The notes under the pieces: model-generated | Database searches by the model: none | Told to the model about the DNA's origin: nothing | What the model saw: only the letters and a program-made list of their open reading frames with translations | Origin: Saccharopolyspora aridisoli | GTDB taxonomy: Bacteria; Actinomycetota; Actinomycetes; Mycobacteriales; Pseudonocardiaceae | Assembly (NCBI RefSeq): GCF_004348445.1 | Contig: NZ_SMKV01000038.1 | Coordinates: forward strand, 1 to 50,845 | Length of the DNA stretch: 50,845 nucleotides | Direction of reading: 5' to 3' | Made by a program: the position numbers and the translations under genes | In this document: piece by piece, positions 50,835 to 50,845 of the stretch | Position numbering within the stretch: position 1 is the stretch's first letter | Layout of the letters: each line of letters begins with the position of its first letter

Positions 50835-50845
50835 ACAACTGACGC
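50822..50845. other. Probable Nextera adapter residue at contig end
   Basis: The terminal bases contain TCTCTTATA, then A, ACA, A, CTGACGC. The Nextera mosaic end plus read-2 tail has TCTCTTATA, C, ACA, T, CTGACGC, so 20 of 22 bases agree. This is untrimmed adapter with two miscalls, not genome. Confidence 0.85.

Overview
The window reads as one complete contig from a high-GC actinobacterium. Third codon positions are almost all G or C, GTG and TTG starts are common, there is an F420-type PPOX protein, a DUF6221 protein, a ribosome-attenuated trpS, and the actinobacterial uppP / MSMEG_4193-type phosphatase pair. A Saccharopolyspora-like member of the Pseudonocardiales is my best guess, by inference only. 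Both ends look technical. The first 103 bases are a perfect 48-bp fold-back onto the first readable gene, and the last ~22 bases resemble a Nextera transposase adapter.

Layout. Positions 1-5400 hold a GH38 alpha-mannosidase tail, a decayed tnpB, a secreted Tat-type amidase, a DUF6221 protein, a sequence with the architecture of a chromosomal dif site (3336-3363), a small Cys protein and a KstD-like flavoenzyme. 5400-9000 is ordinary: membrane protein, methyltransferase with a shifted C-terminus, DUF2278/lamin-tail protein and DoxX. 8989-13830 is a gene graveyard: three SRPBCC remnants, an ArsR remnant, a WXG100-like remnant and a serine recombinase remnant surround two intact genes (a conserved hypothetical and an ABM monooxygenase). 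13835-28934 is mostly intact: DUF849, trpS with leader peptide and attenuator, GNAT, SDR-MarR-SDR, LysE, mdh, a coiled-coil protein, a Cys-cluster/pentapeptide protein, a StyA-like monooxygenase, a broken SDR, LysR/EamA and a cupin.

28935-37100 is accessory. A decayed resolvase is followed by a divergent LysR regulator and a tmpA-tmpB pair that would turn 2-trimethylaminoethylphosphonate into glycine betaine and phosphate. Then come a VOC protein, an apparently active tyrosine recombinase beside a dif-like palindrome, and a Tn3-type scar (broken serine recombinase, transposase fragment, decapitated SDR). The scar abuts an SMR exporter whose leader matches the guanidine-III (ykkC-III) riboswitch, so that gene is very probably a guanidinium exporter.

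37766-50845 is core-like with breaks: an I36-type inhibitor, argG, mug, a disordered Pro-rich protein, an MtnA/eIF2B-like isomerase, a divergent MarR/oxidoreductase pair, a PPOX protein and a MetAP paralogue that has lost three of five metal ligands. After AraC and MFS remnants come the phosphatase, uppP and an aldo/keto reductase, and finally a lipoprotein start cut off by the contig end.

No rRNA, tRNA or CRISPR array was recognised. The strongest items for follow-up are the guanidine-III riboswitch with its exporter, the tmpAB cassette, the trpS attenuator, the dif site with two further dif-like palindromes, and the MetAP pseudoenzyme.
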